DNA of 64,000 nt from Mytilus californianus (lineage: Eukaryota > Mollusca > Bivalvia > Mytilida > Mytilidae). The position numbers and the translations under genes were made by a program. This document shows positions 1 through 11,628 of the stretch, piece by piece (the first letter of the stretch is position 1; the number at the start of each line of letters is the position of its first letter). The notes below the pieces were generated by a model. That model did not search any database and was not told where the DNA came from. It saw only the letters and a program-made list of their open reading frames with translations. The stretch lies in NCBI RefSeq assembly GCF_021869535.1, contig NW_026262690.1, positions 63,434,995 to 63,498,994 of the forward strand, given 5' to 3'.

Positions 1-1320
1 AAAAATAACTTCGTTATTTATGTGTTCAACCTTACTGTGGATACTCGTTTAAAGAGATGTTTGATACAATATGGCAAGGAGATAGCAACTCAGATGTTCC
101 GTTAATTTTCTTTCTAATGTTAAGATCATAGAAGGAACGAACCATCTTTTTATGTTTTTAAATATTTGGTGCGGAGGGGCATTTTATTTCGCACAGACAA
201 TTTGATGAAGTATATATGAAGCAATAAAGAATCAAGCTTTTAAAAGATCCTTTGTTCAACCACAAAAGATGAATGGTCGATGTCTAACAGTATTAACAAT
301 CAGATAACTAACTACCAAGGGGAATAATGTTGATTTTAAGCAACTATTGGTTACCGTATGGCCTTCATCACGGAGCTTTAGTCCAGACTCCGGGCTTAAT
401 TTCAGATTGCCTTAATTATGTACTGACGACTATAAACAAACAAGATCTATCTTGAAATAAGATATACGACATATTTATATGTTGGCGTGAAGTTTTGTAT
501 CAACCATAAATATTTATCATTTGATTTTCTATAATTTCACACATGTTGATTCTGACTTGACTATAAGGTATATCTGAAGGTTTTTTTCGGAGAAAAAAAA
601 CCTTCAAAATACTTGTTATGATAACTATACGTCAAACACAACTTTAAATTAGAGATACAACCTATTTTGGTGTGAATATCGTGGATGGACGGTCAACAAA
701 GTGAGATGATATTTGTATTTTGAGATTTTTTATTTCAATTATAATAGTATAATTATAATGTGCTTTGACTTAATTATTAACCCTTGGCATTTTAAACAAA
801 GTATAACAGATGTATAGCAGTGTCTCCAGTTATTGAATCCTAAACTGGATATCAGCTCTTTATACCTTCCTTTGCTTCCATTAATTACGATTATTTTTCT
901 TGAGATTTAATGGTCAATAATTTTAAGTTACTAGAATCACTAAATACTAAAAAAATCATTTTTCCCTACAACAATGTTGTCTTAATTCAAATATCATAAT
1001 TAGATTAAGAAAAAATATGAAGATAATGGAGAAATTATAGCTGAATGCATTTTAATATGTCATTTTTTTCGGAAAAAGGGAGCCAATTCAATCTCAAATA
1101 TAGTCTTAATTGTGATTTCTCACGTAAACTTTATGTATGACGTTAGTAAAGTCAGATATCGAGAATTCTCTAATAGGCGCCAACCTATACCCTACCTGAA
1201 ACAATAGTGTAACATCACAACATAGAAAGACACACTATGGAATATCAATTAAAATGGCTTAACTCAATCAAAAGACATATTAACAAAAACAAGTGAACAT
1301 ACACTGAACAATATATATAT
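1..1320. other. AT-rich stretch without recognised gene
   Basis: No open frame, exon signature or repeat family is recognised here. The one structural item is a hairpin at 576-605 (GAAGG, a T run and TTC pairing with GAA, an A run and CCTTC). In an animal genome this is best read as a small palindrome, not a terminator. Confidence 0.5.
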
Positions 1321-1327
1321 ATATGTA

Positions 1328-1492
1328 ACACTCCCAAACGTGTCCATCCCCCCAAACGTGTCCGATTCCCCCAAACGTGTCTATTTCCCCCAAACGTGTC
1401 CTTAAATGTTTATATCGCCCAAATGTGTCTGATTTCAAAACCCCCAAACGTGTCTGATAATTGTTATTCGCCAAAATGTGTCCACTTTAAAA
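1328..1492. repeat. Short array of CCCCCAAACGTGTC motif
   Basis: The motif CCCAAACGTGTC, usually preceded by extra C's, recurs about seven times at irregular 17-35 bp spacing. The complementary form (GGACACGTTTGG or GGACACGTTTG) reappears singly near 2868 and 2932, and GGACACGTTTC near 3625. The array may therefore be one end of an old inverted-end element. It is not a telomeric repeat and not a CRISPR, because spacing is irregular and the motif is short. Confidence 0.6.
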
Positions 1493-1899
1493 CAGAAATT
1501 AAAAAGGAACAGAGTTAAAAGAAGAACATTCAAAATGTATTAGCATTAGTTTGTTCAACGCCAGTTGTTTATATTTATGCAAGATTGATTATCAACATAT
1601 ACATAATTCTTGACTTGCTTGCTTAATGTCTAATGGCAAGTATTTGATGCATATTTAGAGCGAACATAAACATTACTTTAGTACAGTTAAATCAATCGTT
1701 AACTCAGTAAATTATTTTGTACTAATAAACTGCAGTGATGCCTTACTATATTAATCATGTATGAGGATAATGTACAACTGGTTTCCTGCAGAGGTGTTTT
1801 CCAATTTTTTTCAACAGTTCTGATGATTTTTTAAAAGCTCTTGAAATCATTAACTTGTTTTCAGGTTTATTATTATAAATTTGGGGTTTCGAACATCAC

Positions 1900-3275
1900 T
1901 TTAAGACACACAAACAAGAGACATTTCGTCCAGTGGCAAATATTTCATGCATTTTTAGGACGACAACATATTAACAATAAATATTATTGGTAAGTTCTTT
2001 AATGAGAGACGGAAGACTATTTCCAGGGACTTTAGGATTGTAACATTTTTATTACGGGAATTTGGGATTGGGCCTAAATTTGTACGGTTATTAGGAATTT
2101 ACACTAATCGGGACTCAGAATTAGATAATAATTTTTGGGAGCGGAGAAAGACCACTTTATTTTTACAGGGCTTCAGTATAACAATCTTTTATTTCCCTTT
2201 ATATAATAGAGGCCGTTTAAAATTAAAGTTGGGGAAATTCTAACTGCCCTTAGATAATAAGGGAGCTACCATTTGATATTTATGGGGGGGCTAGGATGAA
2301 AAATATTGTCCTGCATTTTTTTTAGTTGTAATCTCTGTCCTGCATTTTTAGTTTTCACTCTATTCGGTCCTGCCTTTTTTTTTTATTAGTTTATCCTGAC
2401 TTTTTTTACATAAATTGTCATCCTGCCTTTTTTTTTTTTGCCAAGTTGCTCATCCTGCATTTTTTTTTTACTCAAAACTCCTGTCCTGCCTTTTTTTCAA
2501 ATTTCATCCTAGCCCCCACCCCCATAAAAATCAAATTGTAGCTCCCTAAGGGTATATGTATAGGGACAAAAATGGTTGCCTTGATGCATAACATCAACGG
2601 CACCCTGAAAGAGTTGTTACAAGGATTTTAATGTGCAGATAGTGGGCATTCTCCCTATACAGTAGGTATCTGATTCAATATCCTTATTATTACCTATAGA
2701 CATTGCTGCGTACTTTTACACCCAGCCCAACCGAACGGAGGCCCCATTTTGGCACGGGTTATACTGTTCGTTTGATAAAGACCTAAAGGACTATATTTCA
2801 ATTTGCAATGAAATAGTAAAAGGAGTATATGAAAGAGCAATAACCATGCAAATAACAGGGACACGTTTGGACCTTTTTATAATATGGACATGATTGAGCT
2901 TTCAGAGAAATTAAAAAGTTAGGCTTCATATGGACACGTTTGTGAAGAAATAACGTCCAGTGCCAAATATTTCATGCATTATTTGAACGACATTATGTTA
3001 ACAATAAATACTGGATATAGGTTCTATTATCATACCGGGAATTTAGGATTGGGCCTAAATTTTGACGGTTATTCGGGATTAACACTAGTTGGGATTTGAA
3101 TCTAAAAAAATAAGAGCGAGTGAAGACCGATTTTTTTATGACTTCAGTAAGAAACTACTGCAATGGCCGTTTTAAATAAAAGTTGCGGAAATTTTTTTTA
3201 AAAATGTTGCCTTCCAAAATACAACTGATGGCACCATGAAAGAGTGAATTGCTACAAAGGTTTTAATGCATCATT
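1900..3275 (+). repeat. Two direct copies of an unclassified repeat
   Basis: The segment around 1915-2230 plus 2573-2640 (core GGCAAATATTTCATGCAT, then GGGATTGGGCCTAAATTT, then a GTTGCCTTGATGC block) is repeated at about 2950-3270 with point changes and small indels. The first copy is split by the MITE at 2261-2546. The second copy lacks that insertion, so the MITE arrived after the duplication. Confidence 0.6.
2261..2546. mobile_element. PIF/Harbinger-like MITE, 286 bp, TAA duplication
   Basis: The ends are inverted repeats starting GGGAGCTACCATTTGAT followed by a G run, and the right end is its complement closing in GTAGCTCCC. A TAA duplication flanks it (2258-2260 and 2547-2549), matching the TWA target of PIF/Harbinger elements. 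The interior has about six TTTTT-rich blocks around TCCTGCC or TCCTGCA. There is no coding capacity. A near-identical copy lies at 17517-17806. Confidence 0.7.
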
Positions 3276-3357
3276 TATAGTTTCCTCGAAAATATTTAGA
3301 TTTTTCGATCAAGAGACTTGACAATTTTCACGCAAATTTCAAGTTTGAAGGTAAAAT

Positions 3358-3396
3358 CAGAGACATATAATACAATAATTGTATTATATGTCTCTG
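3358..3396. repeat. Perfect 39-nt palindrome (CAGAGACATATA type)
   Basis: Two 19-nt arms beginning CAGAGACATATAATAC pair perfectly around a single central base. The palindrome at 45964-45999 has the same ends, and 5586-5608 resembles a decayed third copy. Confidence 0.8.
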
Positions 3397-3645
3397 GTAA
3401 AATTAAGAAAGGAGGACTTTTAGTTGACCTGTAAGTTTTGAAGAGTGAAAACTATGTATATTCAAGATTATCTAGATCAAAATGTTTTTATCATGACAGT
3501 GGCATTTTATTGAGTAAAAATGAGGTTTGTCTCAGTCGTTGTTTTACAGAATTTTCACGGTCACGGGACTCTATTGTTGCTGATAGACTTGGGGTCAAAC
3601 CGTGACCTGCTTTCAAACTGAAGGACACGTTTCTGAGTGTTACAT

Positions 3646-4110
3646 ATATACAAGTCTAAATTGAAAACAACGTTCAAACCTATGATTGCGTTGGATAAAA
3701 ACCGCATTTTTTATACGTCGTGTGCATGCAAAACAAATTTCTTGGTAGAGGGGTCTAAAATACAGCACAAACAACATTTTCCAAAAGACCAAAAAAGTGA
3801 AAAAGTATATTTTAACAAAACGCATTTGACTAGCAGGTCGAACAACAGATGTTCTTAAACCCTGCTGACTGCCATGGCGATTGCCAAATAAACGGATCAC
3901 CAGATGTAACAAAATGGATCTTAATTATTAATTTAATACCAAACAGAAAACAATAAACTTGCGAAAAGATGGTATACTGCAAACATAAGGTGCAAACATT
4001 GGTACATTATATCCGGATTTCGACAATTAATGTCTCTTCAGTGATGTTAGGAATCGAAACGGTATTTGGAAGGCCATATAATTTACCTCAATTTAGGATT
4101 GACTCTTATA
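3646..4110 (+). repeat. Dispersed repeat family R1, copy 1
   Basis: A unit of about 460 bp beginning CAAGTCTAAATTGAAAACAA and ending near CTCAATTTAGGATTGACTCT. It reappears inverted at 15953-16390 (nearly full length) and about 15700-15865 (partial), and in the same sense at 40407-40795. Short open frames inside are not conserved between copies, so it is treated as non-coding. Confidence 0.75.
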
Positions 4111-4508
4111 TATAGCCTATATATATTTATTTCACAAAAATGTATGCACTTGTCGATCATCGGCTTATACAGATAGAAAGTTAACCTAAGGAACTATAGA
4201 TAGTCACAATTTAAAATATATGTTGAAAATAAGAGAAAAAATAATCATATAAATTGCATAAATATAGCATATTTCTGTTCATAATAGGAATGGGTATACG
4301 AAAATTCTCTCGAATGTTTTAGGGGAAAATGCACACATTTGGTATATAAAATCATGTATAAAAAATACACACATTTGGTAGAAAATAAAGTCTCACCAAC
4401 TATAGCATATCATATATAATAGTCACTCTTGGTTAAAATGGTGGAAGGAGTCACTTAAAAAAAAATTGCATGTATGCTGTGGTTAGTAGTGGTTATTCAA
4501 CTTCCTAG
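4111..4508. other. AT-rich spacer
   Basis: No gene or known family is recognised. The sequence ACACATTTGGTA occurs twice (about 4332 and 4369) as a minor local repeat. Confidence 0.4.
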
Positions 4509-4544
4509 AAAATGTGCATAGCTGCAGTTGCATAGTACACACCA

Positions 4545-5503
4545 AAAATAAACTGCTTCGCCGATCGCAGCTGGATACGACCGCAGAGGTCCAACCCTGA
4601 ACAGTTGGGGCAAAAATGGACACAATATTCAAGCTTGATACAGGTCTGAATTTGGATTGTAATTAAATATTTGACACATTATAGGTTTCTGACACAGAAT
4701 AAATATGTCAAAGAACTTGAAATTGGTTGTATGATTTGAATTTATATTCAATTGAAGATTTCTTGCAGTTGTGCAATACACTGTGCTGTTGTGCAATATT
4801 TAGTAAATCTGTTTTCAGACTATATACAAAGTATTAGCAAAATAAATTGTGACCCCCAATTTTTTTCTTTGGAAAATTGACAATTTCTTAAATCTTGAGG
4901 GAAAAAAATTGACCCCCCCAAATTTTTTTTAATTTTTACCCCCTCCAAAAAAATTAACATTTGAAGAGAATTTTCTTTTGAGGAAAAAAAATTGCCCCCC
5001 CCCCCAAAAAAAAAAATATCCCCCCCTCTTCCAGAAAAATTAATTTTGAAGAAATTTTCTTTTTGTAAAATGTGGTACAAATAAAGAGACACACAAGTTA
5101 TAGTCTGACAACTAGAAAAATGCTTGTTTAAGACCCTTTTTGGCCCCTAATTCCTGAACGGTTTAGGCAATTACCCCCAAAATAAATCCCAACCTTCTAC
5201 TTGTGGTATTGAACCTTGTGGTACAATTTCAGAGCAATCAAAATACTTATACACAAGTTATTGTCCTGAAACTAGAGAAATGCTTGTTTTGGCCCCTAAT
5301 TCCTAAACGGTTGGGACAATCACCCCCAAAAACACTCCCAACCTTCCTTTTGTAGTATTGAACCTTTTGGCTAAATTTCAAAGAGATCCATACACTTAAA
5401 CAAAAGTTATTGTCCGGAAACCAAATGTCTTCGGACGACGCTCACGCCGACGACGACGACGTGATACCAATATACGACCACAAAAAAATTTTGCGGTCGT
5501 ATA
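4545..5503 (+). mobile_element. Element with GCGGTCGTAT hairpin end, copy 1
   Basis: The left end is CTTCGCCGATCGCAGCTGG followed by ATACGACCGCAGAGGTCC. The right end is a GACGACGACG tract and a hairpin (TATACGACC...GCGGTCGTATA). The interior repeats a unit of about 155 bp (near 5098, 5258 and 5408) with the core AACTAGAAAAATGCTTG. It is flanked by a 36-bp direct repeat (4509-4544 and 5504-5539), far longer than normal target duplications. No coding capacity is seen. Related copies lie at 9708-11196 and 42410-44299. Superfamily unknown. Confidence 0.65.
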
Positions 5504-5722
5504 AAAATGTGCATAGCTGCAGTTGCATAGTACACACCATAAATATATTTCCAGTTTTTCTTCTGTCATTTTTATATGTTAACTCAGAGACATATATATA
5601 TATCTGGTTAACAACAAAAAAATATTTCAATATTTGAATTTGATGTAACTTACCGTCCATCTTTTTTTTTTCTTTTTGGGGGAAGGGGGGGTTATACATT
5701 GTTTAATTGGAATGTAGTACAG

Positions 5723-6117
5723 AAAGTCACAGGACAAAAGTCACTGACACAAAGTCACGGACAAAAAGTCACAGTACAAAAAGTTACAGTTCTGTTTTGA
5801 GATTATTTTTCGTTGCATAAGAAAACACTTTTTTTTTTTTTAAATATTTTGTATTTTTCTTGAACTGTAATATATATAGCAACTTTGTAAGTAAAACCTT
5901 TTTTTATAAATATCAATAATGATCAAATAATTGTTAAGAAAACAAAATGTCAAACTGACTTGATACATAAATGGCTTCATGGTGCCAAGAAATATATGTA
6001 ACAAAAAAAATATTTCATGATCTTTCTCTTATATATTCAAACAATTGTCTACAAATTATTTGTGACTTTTTGTCCTGTGACTTTTTGTCCTATCAAGTTT
6101 GTGATTTTTTGTCCGTT
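5723..6117. mobile_element. MITE with AGTCAC/GGACAAAA motif arrays at both ends
   Basis: The left end has four or five copies of AAAGTCAC-(A/G)GACAAA in 60 bp. The right end has the inverted form (GTGACTTTTTGTCC) three times. The interior is AT-rich and non-coding. GTTTAATT occurs on both sides (5701-5708 and 6122-6129) and may be an 8-bp target duplication, but it sits about 20 bp outside the left array, so the exact ends are uncertain. Confidence 0.55.
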
Positions 6118-6479
6118 TACCGTTTAATTTAAAGTCAATTTATGATTTTAACTTAACTAAAAATAAAAAGCATTGTTCCAAAAGGGAATTTAAAAAACAA
6201 CCCACTTATATCGAAAGTAACAGATGAAAAACGTAAATTTACAAAAAAAAAGTTCCTGGATGTAATTTGAAAACTAAAGTTGAGCAAAATATGTTAAGTC
6301 AGAATTTAAATTATAGGTAGGGTACACCTAGAACACCTCTTAAAAGATGACTGGTGATGCTTTACAATCGTGATAATTTCTGTGACATGGTACTTTCTGT
6401 ATAAGTAGTGGTATTACAGCTGAGCTACATGTATATTACCTGCATATGGTAAGGTACTGTCCCATGACGTCTCAGTATA

Positions 6480-8518
6480 CGTCTAAATATAAGGACTCCT
6501 TAGTGCACTAAGGACTTATAACATGCTACTAAGGACTAGAAGGGCTGGTGTTACATGTATTTTAATTTCATATTATGGACGAGATTGATAAATAATGCAT
6601 AAATTCCAAATTTTATAGAAAAAGAACCACAAATAAATGAGTAATTGAACAATGTTTAGGCACGTGCCAGTTTTTCTCTGATATTGCCGAAAATCAGTGA
6701 ACCGATTTACACGAGCCAACTTGCATAACAACTGATTAAACAATCAGGTCAACAATCATAGTCTTTTTATTTTACGTAATTAACAATTGTAAAGACCCGT
6801 GCTAAATATGTATAGTCAAATGTTTTGTTCTTATTTACAATGATTAAAAGGACAAATTTTGCTTTTGTTTTATTTCTCTTCCGACAAGGTTATTTGCCAC
6901 AGATGCACGACTTTGATGTGCGTCAACTATCAAGTTAGAAAAATATGAGTAAATTCTGCAAAACTATAAAACATAATGCTTGCTACTTGCTATATAGATA
7001 TTACGAATTGCGATTATATAAAATTGAAAAAATCATGTCCTTGTGGTTTATCAAAACCACTAGTTTTTAACAACTTCAATAGCTGTTTACAGAGGCTTCA
7101 TACGGTACTTATTTTTTTTTTGTTTTATCTAAAAGTAAATGAATTTGAAAAAATCTTTAATCGAACTTTAATCAAATGAAGTTTAATTTTCAAATAAATA
7201 AAGGAGACAAATATTTTTATAAATGTTCAAATGTTTTTAGTACATCATAGACGAAAAATTACCAGAAAGCTCACTTTTGTCAAGATTGTATATTATAATT
7301 GCTTATTTATTTGTATTACATGAAACCATCATGTCGGCGATAATTAAATTTGATATTCTATGCTCAAAGGCCTTAATAAACGAATAATTCCAGAAACTTA
7401 AGCTGAAATGTTCTTATTATTTTCTGAATCGTATGTGTTATTTAAGAGCAAAAGATAAGATTTTGTCAGAAAAAAAATGATGATTCGTACAAACTTAAAT
7501 AGCTTAGAAAATGTTCTTTTACCAAATGATGTGAAAATTAACATTTGTAATACTTAATACTTCATAATCTATTTCTTAAACGACTTATCGTCCTGAATAT
7601 GCATGAAATATTTGCCACCGTGTGTTAAGCAACCAACAATCAATCAATAAAATTTTGCACCTGAGACTACTATAACAGTGTGTTATAGTAATCTCAGATT
7701 GCACTGAAAAATGAAATAAACAATAAAAGCAAAAAATTTATTCATCAACTGGTATCTGTCGTCTGTTTGTACAGTAAACATACTGAATTCGTTTTATTTG
7801 TCCAGAAATACATCCAAGTATGTAAATAAATTCATAGGGTATCTTGTGGTATTGAAATTAATCAGTGCAATCACTTTGTGTCCGTCGTCGCCTGTCATAC
7901 ATATCAAATGTTGTATCCACTGTTTGCCGTTCGTCGTCTGTTGTTTATGGCAGTCGGGCCTCTGTCTCCAAATTTTAGCCCCCACTTAGGCGATGACCAA
8001 TCATGGGGGCGGGGGGGGGGGGGCTATTTTTTTCGGGACACTCATTTTTCTTTACTTAAAAAAAACACTAAACAATTTTCTATGTTTTATCATTAAATAA
8101 ACCGATGTTTACTTAGATTTAAACTATAGATGTTGAATTAAAAAAAAAGATTTAAAAACAATAATAAATCCCTAAGTGTTTTTATGGTAAACATATCTAA
8201 TGTCTGGTTATTTTCTTATGCAAATAATTAATTTTTCATTTTCTTGAAGAATATAGTGTAATCAATTATGTAATTTGACACGTGTCTAACGGTTCACTGA
8301 TTTTCGGCAATATCAAAGAAAAACCGGCACGTGCCTAAACATTGTCCATTTACTCATTTATTTGGGATTCTTTTTCTATAAAATTTGGAATTTATGCATT
8401 AAATATCAATCTCTACCATATAATGAAATCTTTTTACATGTAACAGCACCCCTTCTAGTCCTTAGTGGCATATTATAAGTCCTTAGTGCACTAAGGAATC
8501 CTTAGCAGTGTTTAGACG
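6480..8518. mobile_element. Inverted-end element around CCTTAGTGCACTAAGG
   Basis: The segment 6480-6730 and the complement of about 8270-8518 are similar over roughly 250 bp. Both start CGTCTAAA and carry the perfect 16-bp palindrome CCTTAGTGCACTAAGG (6498-6513 and 8481-8496), then GGACTAGAAGGGG and GGCACGTGCC blocks. The interior of about 1.5 kb has no recognised protein. A second relationship, a direct copy of 6316-6485 at 8750-8905, means the surrounding DNA is also repetitive. No clean target duplication is seen. Confidence 0.55.
7661..7698. repeat. Hairpin, 17-nt arms
   Basis: CTGAGACTACTATAACA pairs with TGTTATAGTAATCTCAG (one mismatch) around GTG. The flanking TGCAC and GCA extend the pairing weakly. 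Confidence 0.7.
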
Positions 8519-8749
8519 CACCCATATTGACTATCAAACTCATTTCGATGTTTTTTGCTTAGTATTAAATCATCGAAATTTAAAAACACTGATTGTAAAC
8601 TAAGTACTGTAGCCGATATTAAGGAGTATTCTATGAATTTACAAAATAATTTTGTTCCTGGGTGTAATTTTTTTTTGGTTTAGTGATATACTAGTAAGCT
8701 GAGAAAAAAAATCTAGTCAGAATTTAAAATCATTCCCCCACCCTGGACC

Positions 8750-8905
8750 CCTCTTAACTCATGAATGGTCATGCTTTACAATCGTGAGAATTCATTGACA
8801 TGGTACATTCTGTGTAGGTAGTGATTTACCTTGACATTTCCGGTTATATCAGAGCTACATGTATATTACCTTATATGGTAAGGTGCCGTCCCATGAGGCC
8901 TTACG
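8750..8905 (+). repeat. Direct copy of 6316-6485
   Basis: It shares blocks such as GCTTTACAATCGTGA, GACATGGTAC, GAGCTACATGTATATTACC and ATATGGTAAGGT with 6316-6485, at moderate divergence. Non-coding. Confidence 0.6.
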
Positions 8906-9205
8906 TATACAGGTTCATATTTGTAATGGCGTTCATAATCTTTTTCTGATATAACAAGATTTTATGACATTCACACTTACCAATTTCATATTTTATTTTC
9001 AGACCAAATACGTGTTTATTTTCATGGAAACATATTGAGTATCAAATTAATTTCGGTGGTTTTTATTTAACTTGGTATTTCATCACAGAAATTTTAAAAT
9101 ACTACTGCTTGTCCGGTATTAGGAGTATTCTTGTCTGTTTATAGTGGGAATAATGTGTTCTACTGAAGAATATATGGTGTACCATTTGGTTCAAAAGGTA
9201 TTTTT

Positions 9206-9333
9206 ATCGGTTAACCGCTATTTTACCGGTTAACCGCTATATATATGTCAGTTAACCGCTAATTATATCGGTTAACCGCTATTTTTATCGATTAACTGCT
9301 AGTTTTATCGGTTAACCGCTATTTTTAATTGTT
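9206..9333 (+). repeat. GGTTAACCGC motif array (left arm)
   Basis: Six copies of a roughly 20-bp unit, ATCGGTTAACCGCTATTTTT, with point changes. The core GGTTAACC is itself palindromic. The mirror array is at 13563-13708. Confidence 0.8.
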
Positions 9334-9707
9334 AATCACTTCTTCTTTATCGTCAATGCACAAAACAACTTATCATTTGAAATTAGTAAGTCATTTGGAT
9401 TGCTTACTCCTCCCATATATCTACTGTTGGTCAATCATTCCCACCCTATTCAGTTATAGAATTGTTTGACAAACGCCCACATGTTTCGAGTATCGAATAC
9501 GTGGCAATTCTATAGCACACTATATTGCACGTCAGCAATATTAATTTCATTTATGACAAAATGTATAGGTTTGCATGAATTAAACACCAAGTATGGATCC
9601 ATATACCTCTCAGCTTCCCCTCTTCTCCCGCCATCGTCTACTTTTTTTTATATTTACGCCGACATTTTCACACGGTTGACGCTTTCCCTGGTGGTAGAAT
9701 AAAATAA

Positions 9708-11196
9708 AATTCTTCGCTGAGCGCAGCCTGATACGACCGCAGTGGTCGAACCCTGAACAGTTGGGGAAAATTTGGACACAATATTCAAGCTTGATACTAT
9801 CTGAATTTGGATTGTGATCAAATTTTTGACCTAATATAGGTTTCTGACACAAAATAAATGTGGTCAAAGATCTTACAAATCTAATGCGCAATACTGTGCA
9901 ATTGAAGATTTCTTCTTGAAACTTTTCAAAAATTTGAAGTTTTGAAAATTTTGAGAAAAAAAATATGAACCCTTTTTAAAAAAAAAATTGGAAACCCCCC
10001 TTCTCCCCAAAGATTTTGAATCCCCCTTTTAGCATTAACCATCAAACTCAATTGCAGTCTTTCCTTTGTAGTATGGAACCTTGTAGTACAATTTTAGAGA
10101 GATCCATACACTTAATCACAAGTTACTGTCTGGAAACTAGAAAAATGCTTTTTTTTTAACCATAAAAGCCCATTTAAATACATCATAAAAGTATTAAAAT
10201 AGAAAATGACATCATAGTCATGGCTAAAATTAAAAAAACCTTCATCACCAACTTTTAATAGTAATATCTAAAAATAAATTCCTTCATCAGCGTTTAAAAG
10301 TGACTTCTAAAAATAAATTGACAGCTAGGACTTTGCAACCATAAAAACCCATTTAAATGCATCATAAAAGTATCAAAATAGAAAATGACATCATAATCAT
10401 GCCTAAAATTAAAACACTTTCATCAGCAACATTAAATAGTAATATCTAAAAATAAAATTCCTTCACATACATCATCATGGCTAAAATTAAATAATTTTTA
10501 AAATAGAAAATGACATCATAATCATGCCTAAAATTAAAAAGCCTCCATCAGCAACATTAAATAGTAATATCTAAAAATAAAATTCCTTCACATACATAAT
10601 CATGGCTATTATTAAATTACCTTTATTAAACATTTTTAAAATAGTAACTTCAAAAAATAAATTGACAGCTAATCACCTAAAGACAATACATTTCTTTATA
10701 GATAATTTACAAGCAGTGTAAGGGAGGTAATTTGACAATATGTGTTTGAATTACCTCCCTTACACTGCTTTAAAATTATGATTTGTACTTAAGTAATTGT
10801 CCATGAACCTGGAAACCCTTGTTTTCCCCCTTTTTTTTGCCCCTAATTCCTAAACAGTTTGTGCCATAACCCCCCAAATTCTTACCATCCCTTTGTGATA
10901 TGGTAACTTGTGGTATAATTTCAGAGAGATCCATACACCATTTCACAAGTTATTGTCTGGAAACTAGAAAAATGCTTATTTGGGCCCCAGTTTGGCCCCT
11001 AATTCCTGAACTGTCAGGACCATAACCCCCAAAATCAATCCCAACCTTCTTTTTGTGGTCATAAACCTTATGGTAAAATTTCATAGAAATCCATACACTT
11101 AAACAAAAGTTATTGTCCGGAAACCAATGTATCTTCGGACGACGACGACGACGACGTGATACCAATATAAGACCGCAAAATTTTTGCGGTCGTTTA
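9708..11196 (+). mobile_element. Element with GCGGTCGTAT hairpin end, copy 2 (nested)
   Basis: The left end is CTTCGCTGAGCGCAGCCTG. The right end is GACGACGACGACGACGTG and a hairpin of ACCGCAAAA with TTTTGCGGT. It sits inside the 9175-13738 element. The interior includes a local repeat of about 180 bp (10155-10640, block ACATCATAATCATGCCTAAA). It has no flanking duplication comparable to copy 1. Confidence 0.6.
10711..10770. repeat. Perfect hairpin, 22-nt arms
   Basis: AAGCAGTGTAAGGGAGGTAA plus TT (10711-10732) pairs perfectly with 10749-10770 around a 16-nt loop. Perfect arms suggest a young foldback MITE or a structure under constraint. Confidence 0.8.
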
Positions 11197-11506
11197 AAAA
11201 AATGGTTACTTTTTTCGAATTTAGAATTCCTCCATTGTATTCCTAAATAAATTCAGCTTAATTTTCAGTGTCTGCCCGTGAAATATTCTTGTAAATAATT
11301 GTGCGACTTTATTTGTACTTTTCATTCACTTAAATGTATTTACTTTATAACTATAACTGTATTTGTGATAAAACTTGATAAAAACTTTGTTATATTTGTA
11401 TCTCAACTGCAATTTTGGTAAGCAAAACAATAAATCCTTCAAATCTTTTAAATTATAGCAACACGTGTATATCAAACCAACTGAGATACTCTGAAAGAAT
11501 TTGCCC

Positions 11507-11628
<122 letters not shown>

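Noticed and set aside
576..605. Hairpin with T run, terminator-like
   Set aside because: Intrinsic terminators are bacterial; the rest of the window is clearly animal DNA.
1328..1492. Possible CRISPR array or telomeric repeat
   Set aside because: Eukaryotic context, irregular spacing, short motif and unlike TTAGGG.
3637..3912. Open frames on both strands in the R1 repeat
   Set aside because: The frames are not preserved in copies at 15953-16390 and 40407-40795.
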